Below, in pieces: positions 59,956 to 64,000 of a DNA stretch of 64,000 nucleotides. How positions within the stretch are numbered: position 1 is the first letter of the stretch; each line of letters opens with the position of its first letter. The translations under genes were made by a program, and so were the position numbers. The DNA comes from Roseomonas populi (lineage in GTDB: Bacteria > Pseudomonadota > Alphaproteobacteria > Acetobacterales > Acetobacteraceae): assembly GCF_024594815.1 (NCBI RefSeq), contig NZ_JANJOU010000002.1, forward strand, positions 186,001 to 250,000, in the 5' to 3' direction. Below the pieces are notes generated by a model. That model worked only from the letters and a program-made list of their open reading frames with translations. It ran no database searches and was not told where the DNA came from.

Positions 59956-62501
59956 GAGGCCAGGCCCTTGGCGCTGCGGATGAAGCGGCGCGGCGGCGGG
60001 CGGCGCTTCCGGTCCTGTCGTCGGGGGCGATCCACCACGCCTGAACGCACGCGGACGCCCTCCGTCACCTCCGCCAGCACGTCCGCGAAGTGCTCGGCGC
60101 CGTCCGTCGCCTGCTCCACCAGGGCAGCGGCCTCGGCCAGCAGCGCGTCCTCCGCGCCGCCCGCCACCCATTCGCGCCCCTCCTCGATCAGGGCTGGGAC
60201 GGCGAGGGGGGAGACGCGGTCCAGCCGGCGTACGCGGACGGCGCCCTGCACGCGGGCCAGCAGGGTGGCGATGCGGGAGACGTCGGTCAGGCCGTGGGCC
60301 GCCTCGGCCCTCGTCGCGCGGAGGAGGATGTGGTCGGGCTCGTGTTTGCGCAGCACGTCGTAGATCAGGTCCGAATTCATGGTCATCTGGCGGCCGGACT
60401 TCTCCTGCCCGGGGTGATTCTTCTCGATCAGCCCGGCGATCGTCGCGATGTTGCGGAAGGTGCGGCGGAGCATGGAGCTCTCCGCGATCCACTCCTCCAG
60501 CTCCTCGCCGAGGATATCCTCCTCGAACAGCCGCTCCGGGTCCGTCGGCTCGAAGGCGGACCAGGTGGCCAGCACGTAATCCGTGCCGAGGTAGCCCATC
60601 GGCGCGAAGCCCAGCCGTTCCATCCGCTTGGTGACGAGCATCCCGAGCGTCTGGTGCGCCAGCCGCCCCTCGAAGCAGTAGGCGACCATGAACCAGCGTC
60701 CGCCCTTGGGGAAAACCTCGATCAGCATCCCGTCCCGCTGCGGCATCTCGGACCGGCGCTGCTGCAGGCGCAGCCAGTCCCGCACGGGATCCGGCAGGGC
60801 ACGCCAGCGGCGCGGCTCCGCCAGGATGGAGCGCACGCGGAAGGAGAGGTTGGTGGAGAGCGGCAGTCGTGCCCCGGCATAGGCGGGCACGCGCGGATCA
60901 CCCTCTCCCCCGCGGGAGACGACCATAGTGAGGGCGTCGATCCCCTCATAGCGCAGGGTCTGCCCGGCGAAGATGAAGCTGTTGCCCGGTTCCAGCGTGG
61001 AGGCGAACCATTCCTCCACCTCGCCCAGTACGGGCCCGCCGCGCAGGCGCACCTTGATCATCGGCGTATCGACGATGGTGCCGAGGTTCATTCGGGCCTG
61101 CCGCGCCACGCGCAGGTCGCGCACATGCACCAGCCCCTCGGAATCCGTGAACAGGCGGCGGAAGCGCTCATAGGCGCGCAGGGCGTAGCCGCCATCCTCC
61201 ACGAAGCGCAGCACGTCGTCGAAGTCGCGGCGGGAGAGGGTGGAATAGGCCCCGGCCCGCGACACCTCGGCGTAGAGGTCGTCCGGGTGGAAGGGTGCCT
61301 GGCAGGCCATGGCCAGGATGTGCTGCGCCAGCACGTCCAGCCCACCCGGCCGGGGCGGATCGCCGTCCAGCTCGTGGGCGCGCACCGCCTCGGTGGCGGC
61401 CACACACTCGATCACCTCGAAGCGGTTCGCCGGTACCAGCACGGCCTTGGATGGCTCGTCCATCCGGTGGTTGGCGCGGCCGATGCGCTGGAGCAGGCGG
61501 GAAACGCCCTTCGGCGCGCCGACATGGATCATCTGGTCCACCGCGCCCCAGTCGATGCCCAGGTCCAGCGAGGCGGTGGCCACCACGGCGCGCAGCTTCC
61601 CCGCCGCCATGGCCGCCTCCACCTTCCGGCGCTGCGAGATTTCCAGCGAACCGTGATGGAGGGCGATGGGCAGGTTCTCGTCGTTGATCTTCCAGAGGGC
61701 GGCGAAGATCAGCTCCGCCTGGGCGCGGGTGTTCACGAATACGATCGTCACCCCCGCCTCCCGGATGCGGGCCAGCACGCCCGGGGCGGAGGCGATGCCC
61801 ATGTGCCCGCCCCAGGGCAGGTGCCCTTCCGGCAGCATGAGGCTCATGTCAGGCTCCGCCCCGCCCCGGCCGACCACCAGCCGCACATCCTCCGCCCGGG
61901 CCGTGGGAGAGAGCCAGGCGCGCAGCGCCTCGGGATGCGCCACGGTGGCGGAGAGGCCGACCCGGCGCAGCCCCGGCGCCAGCACGTCCAGCCGGGCCAT
62001 GCAGAGGGAGAGCTGGTCACCCCGCTTGGTGCCGGCCATGGCGTGGGCCTCGTCCACCACCACGCTCCGCAGCCCCGCGAAGAGCTCCGGCGCCTCGGGA
62101 TTGGCCAGGAGGACGGCGAGGCTCTCCGGCGTGGTCAGCAGGATGTGCGGCGGGGTCTCGCGCTGCCGGGCACGGCGGTTCTGGGGGGTATCGCCTGTCC
62201 GGGTCTCGATGCGGATGGGCAGGCCCATCTCGCTCACGGGGTCCATCAGGTTCCGCGCGATGTCCACCGCCAGCGCCTTCAGCGGCGAGACATAGAGCGT
62301 GTGCAGCCCTTCCCGCGGCGCCTCGTGCAACTCCAGCAGGCTTGGCAGGAAGCCCGCCAGGGTCTTGCCGCCGCCCGTCGGGGCGATGAGCAGGGCGCTC
62401 TCCCCCGCTCGCGCGGCCTTCCAGAGGGCCAGCTGGTGGGGGCGTGGGGTCCATCCGCGCGCGGCGAACCATCCCGCGAAGGGTTCCGGCAATGTTCCCA
62501 T
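59952..62501 (-). CDS. Ligase-associated DNA damage response DEXH-box helicase (Lhr-like)
   Basis: An 849-residue SF2 helicase. Motifs: PHQLALWKAA (Q motif), LLIAPTGGGKTLAGFLPS (Walker A), LYVSPLKALAVDIARN (Ia), ILLTTPESLAVLLA, SVVVDEAHAMAGTKRG (DEAH), GLSATVAHPEALRAW (III), VFVNTRAQAELIFAALW (IV) and LLQRIGRANHRMDEPS (VI). The Lhr winged-helix and C-terminal domains follow. The basic tail PRRQDRKRRPPPRRFIRSAK probably binds DNA. ATG 62501 gives the family start MGTLPEPFAGWFAARGW; the frame extends further upstream but overlaps rmuC. It is coupled to pdeM by a TTGA junction. Confidence 0.9.
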   Translation of the reverse strand: MGTLPEPFAGWFAARGWTPRPHQLALWKAARAGESALLIAPTGGGKTLAGFLPSLLELHEAPREGLHTLYVSPLKALAVDIARNLMDPVSEMGLPIRIETRTGDTPQNRRARQRETPPHILLTTPESLAVLLANPEAPELFAGLRSVVVDEAHAMAGTKRGDQLSLCMARLDVLAPGLRRVGLSATVAHPEALRAWLSPTARAEDVRLVVGRGGAEPDMSLMLPEGHLPWGGHMGIASAPGVLARIREAGVTIVFVNTRAQAELIFAALWKINDENLPIALHHGSLEISQRRKVEAAMAAGKLRAVVATASLDLGIDWGAVDQMIHVGAPKGVSRLLQRIGRANHRMDEPSKAVLVPANRFEVIECVAATEAVRAHELDGDPPRPGGLDVLAQHILAMACQAPFHPDDLYAEVSRAGAYSTLSRRDFDDVLRFVEDGGYALRAYERFRRLFTDSEGLVHVRDLRVARQARMNLGTIVDTPMIKVRLRGGPVLGEVEEWFASTLEPGNSFIFAGQTLRYEGIDALTMVVSRGGEGDPRVPAYAGARLPLSTNLSFRVRSILAEPRRWRALPDPVRDWLRLQQRRSEMPQRDGMLIEVFPKGGRWFMVAYCFEGRLAHQTLGMLVTKRMERLGFAPMGYLGTDYVLATWSAFEPTDPERLFEEDILGEELEEWIAESSMLRRTFRNIATIAGLIEKNHPGQEKSGRQMTMNSDLIYDVLRKHEPDHILLRATRAEAAHGLTDVSRIATLLARVQGAVRVRRLDRVSPLAVPALIEEGREWVAGGAEDALLAEAAALVEQATDGAEHFADVLAEVTEGVRVRSGVVDRPRRQDRKRRPPPRRFIRSAKGLAS

Positions 62502-62577
62502 GGGCCCCCGGTATATGGCATGGATTTGACGGAGCGCGAGAGCCGCCCCGCAAACCAATGAGTCGAAAGCTTTTCGG

Positions 62578-63975
62578 ATGGCCGAACTGAGCCCGATCCT
62601 GCCCATCATCCTGGCCGGCCTGGCGCTCCTCGGGGTGGCGGCGCTTCTGCTGCGCCGGGGCGGCGGGAGCGGGGAGGCGCTCGCCGTGCTCTCCGCCAAG
62701 CTGGACGCGCTGGGGGCAGCGCAGGAACGGGGGGCGGCCACCGCGGCCGAGCGCGCCGCCGCCGCGGAGCGCGTGCTGGCCGACCGGCTGGCCGAATCGC
62801 GGCTTGCGACCGAGGCGGCCCTGGCCGCCCAGCGTGAGCGGCTGGGCGCCACTGAGCAGGCCCTGGCCGACCGCCTCTCGGAGGCCACGCGCGCCATGGC
62901 TGATGCCCTCGCGGCCCAGGGTCTGGCAGTGGCAAATTCCAGCGCCGCCCAGAACGAGCGCCTCGCCGCCTCCTCCCTCGCGCTGACGGAGACGCTGGCC
63001 AATGCCCTCTCCGCCCAGAACGAGAGGCTGGCGGCGCAGGAGAAGACGCTCGCGGACCGGCTGGCCGCGTCCCAGGAGGCGCTCGGCGCCGCTGTGGCTG
63101 CCCAGAACGAGCGCCTGGGGCGGGTGCTGAACGAGAACGCCCTGAAAGCCGAGGAGACGGCCGGCAAGATCCACGAGCGGCTGGCGGTGATCGACGCGGC
63201 CCGCGCCAACATGGAGGCGCTGGGCGCGCAGGTGGGGAGCCTGGCCCAGATCCTCGGCAACAAGCAGTCCCGCGGCGCCTTCGGCGAGGTGCAGCTGCGC
63301 CAGATCGTGGAGGACCGCCTGCCGCCGGACGGCTTCTCCTGGCAGCACACCCTGGCGAACCGCACGCGCTGCGACGTGCTGATTCGCCTGCCCAACCCGC
63401 CCGGCCCGATCGCCGTGGACAGCAAGTTCCCGCTGGAGGCCTGGCTGGCCGCCCGCGACGCGGCCGATGATGCCGCCCGCATCGCCGCGACCAAGCGCTT
63501 CGCCGCCGACGTGACCCGCCACGTGGACGACGTGGCCGGCAAGTACATCTGCCCCGGCGAGACAGCCGAGGGCGCGCTGATCTTCGTGCCCAGCGAGGCG
63601 ATCTACGCCGACCTGCACGCGGCCCACGCGCCGGTGGTGGACCGGGCGGCGCGGATGGGCGTCTACATCGTCTCGCCCAGCACCATGTGGGCCGTGCTGG
63701 GCACCATGCGCGCCCTGATGCAGGACGTGCGGATACGGGCGGAGGCCGGGCAGATCAAGGCCCAGGTCGCGGAGCTGGTAAAGGATGTGGGCCGGCTGGA
63801 CGACCGCGTGACGAAGCTGCGGAAGCACTTCGCGGACATGCAGGTGGATGTGCAGCAGATCGAGATCACCACGGGCAAGATCGCGCGCCGGGGCGTGGCG
63901 ATCGAGGCGGTGGAGCTGAGCGACTCCCCCGTCATCTCCTCCTCCGGCGGGCTGCTGGCGCCTGCGGCCGACTGA
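62578..63975 (+). CDS. rmuC: DNA recombination protein RmuC
   Basis: A 465-residue protein: one N-terminal membrane helix (ILPIILAGLALLGVAALLLR), an Ala/Glu-rich coiled coil (about residues 30-215) with near-repeats of AAQNERLAA, and the RmuC nuclease-like domain (about 220-440). The last contains NKQSRGAFGEVQLRQIVEDR, DSKFPLEAW, FVPSEAIYADLH and SPSTMWAVLGTMRALMQD. The DSKFPLE and FxPSE motifs are the likely active site. RmuC limits inversions and rearrangements at short inverted repeats. It is divergent from the DNA repair helicase, 76 bases apart. Confidence 0.93.
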   Translation: MAELSPILPIILAGLALLGVAALLLRRGGGSGEALAVLSAKLDALGAAQERGAATAAERAAAAERVLADRLAESRLATEAALAAQRERLGATEQALADRLSEATRAMADALAAQGLAVANSSAAQNERLAASSLALTETLANALSAQNERLAAQEKTLADRLAASQEALGAAVAAQNERLGRVLNENALKAEETAGKIHERLAVIDAARANMEALGAQVGSLAQILGNKQSRGAFGEVQLRQIVEDRLPPDGFSWQHTLANRTRCDVLIRLPNPPGPIAVDSKFPLEAWLAARDAADDAARIAATKRFAADVTRHVDDVAGKYICPGETAEGALIFVPSEAIYADLHAAHAPVVDRAARMGVYIVSPSTMWAVLGTMRALMQDVRIRAEAGQIKAQVAELVKDVGRLDDRVTKLRKHFADMQVDVQQIEITTGKIARRGVAIEAVELSDSPVISSSGGLLAPAAD

Positions 63976-64000
63976 CTTCCGCCCTGCGCGGGTCTAGAAC

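Noticed and set aside
62502-63548. Upstream extension of the helicase frame by about 350 codons
   Set aside because: It is Ala/Ser-rich antisense of rmuC; the family N-terminus begins at 62501.

Overview
The window is a very GC-rich (roughly 70 percent by eye), gene-dense chromosomal segment. High GC, several Bug-type (TctC/BugD) periplasmic binding proteins, an HWE/HisKA_2-type histidine kinase, an IalB-family protein and the housekeeping set all point to an alphaproteobacterium. Acetobacteraceae, Roseomonas-like, is my best guess from gene content, not from any phylogeny. Many genes start with GTG or TTG placed exactly on the previous stop codon (GTGA/TTGA junctions), so translational coupling is a habit of this genome.

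Layout. 1-9331 (+): a catabolic cluster with a barrel-less enolase-superfamily protein (cut by the window edge), a complete enolase-superfamily enzyme, two ThDP enzymes, protocatechuate 3,4-dioxygenase (pcaHG), a Bug solute receptor and a GlcD-type FAD dehydrogenase. The gene order resembles a funnel from a 2-hydroxy aryl-acid (mandelate type) to protocatechuate. 9332-11501: a decayed zone with a small membrane protein, a Tat-signal stub, a broken VCBS/FG-GAP gene and a secreted protein. 11522-14116 (-): a three-gene membrane operon (3-TM protein, SPFH protein, membrane-anchored NAD-kinase-like protein). 14468-20859: a frameshifted AlkX/YcaQ-like gene, a histidine kinase, an IalB-like protein, a secreted lipase and a mannitol dehydrogenase. 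20860-21722: an integrase relic beside tRNA-Gln(CUG). 21846-28850 (+): ppx/gppA, rlmE, guaB, rsmB-like, GNAT and guaA. 28873-30878: a frameshifted secreted gene, a MORN-like protein and an amino-acid-type receptor. 30879-34212: nrdA and nrdB with a structured leader.

34369-40709 holds mixed housekeeping genes: a methyltransferase, DUF2007, polyprenyl synthase, an SDR, an amidohydrolase and a HerA-like ATPase. 40758-49688 is transport and metabolism: a TonB siderophore receptor, two Bug receptors around a TauD-like dioxygenase, ldhA, a membrane protein, an EEP nuclease and an NMT1-type receptor. 49780-53111 (-) is a transglutaminase and an ATP-grasp/alpha-E fusion. After another NMT1-type receptor, 54383-58477 (+) is a compact Mrp antiporter operon (E-F-G-DUF4040-B-C-D) without MrpA. 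58485-62501 (-) carries two metallophosphoesterases (one PdeM) and the ligase-associated DEXH helicase. rmuC closes the window.

No CRISPR array, intact insertion sequence or prophage was seen. The most interesting candidates for something undescribed are the SPFH/NAD-kinase-like/3-TM operon, the catabolic cluster with its paired operator-like motif and barrel-less enolase paralogue, and the structured nrdA leader.
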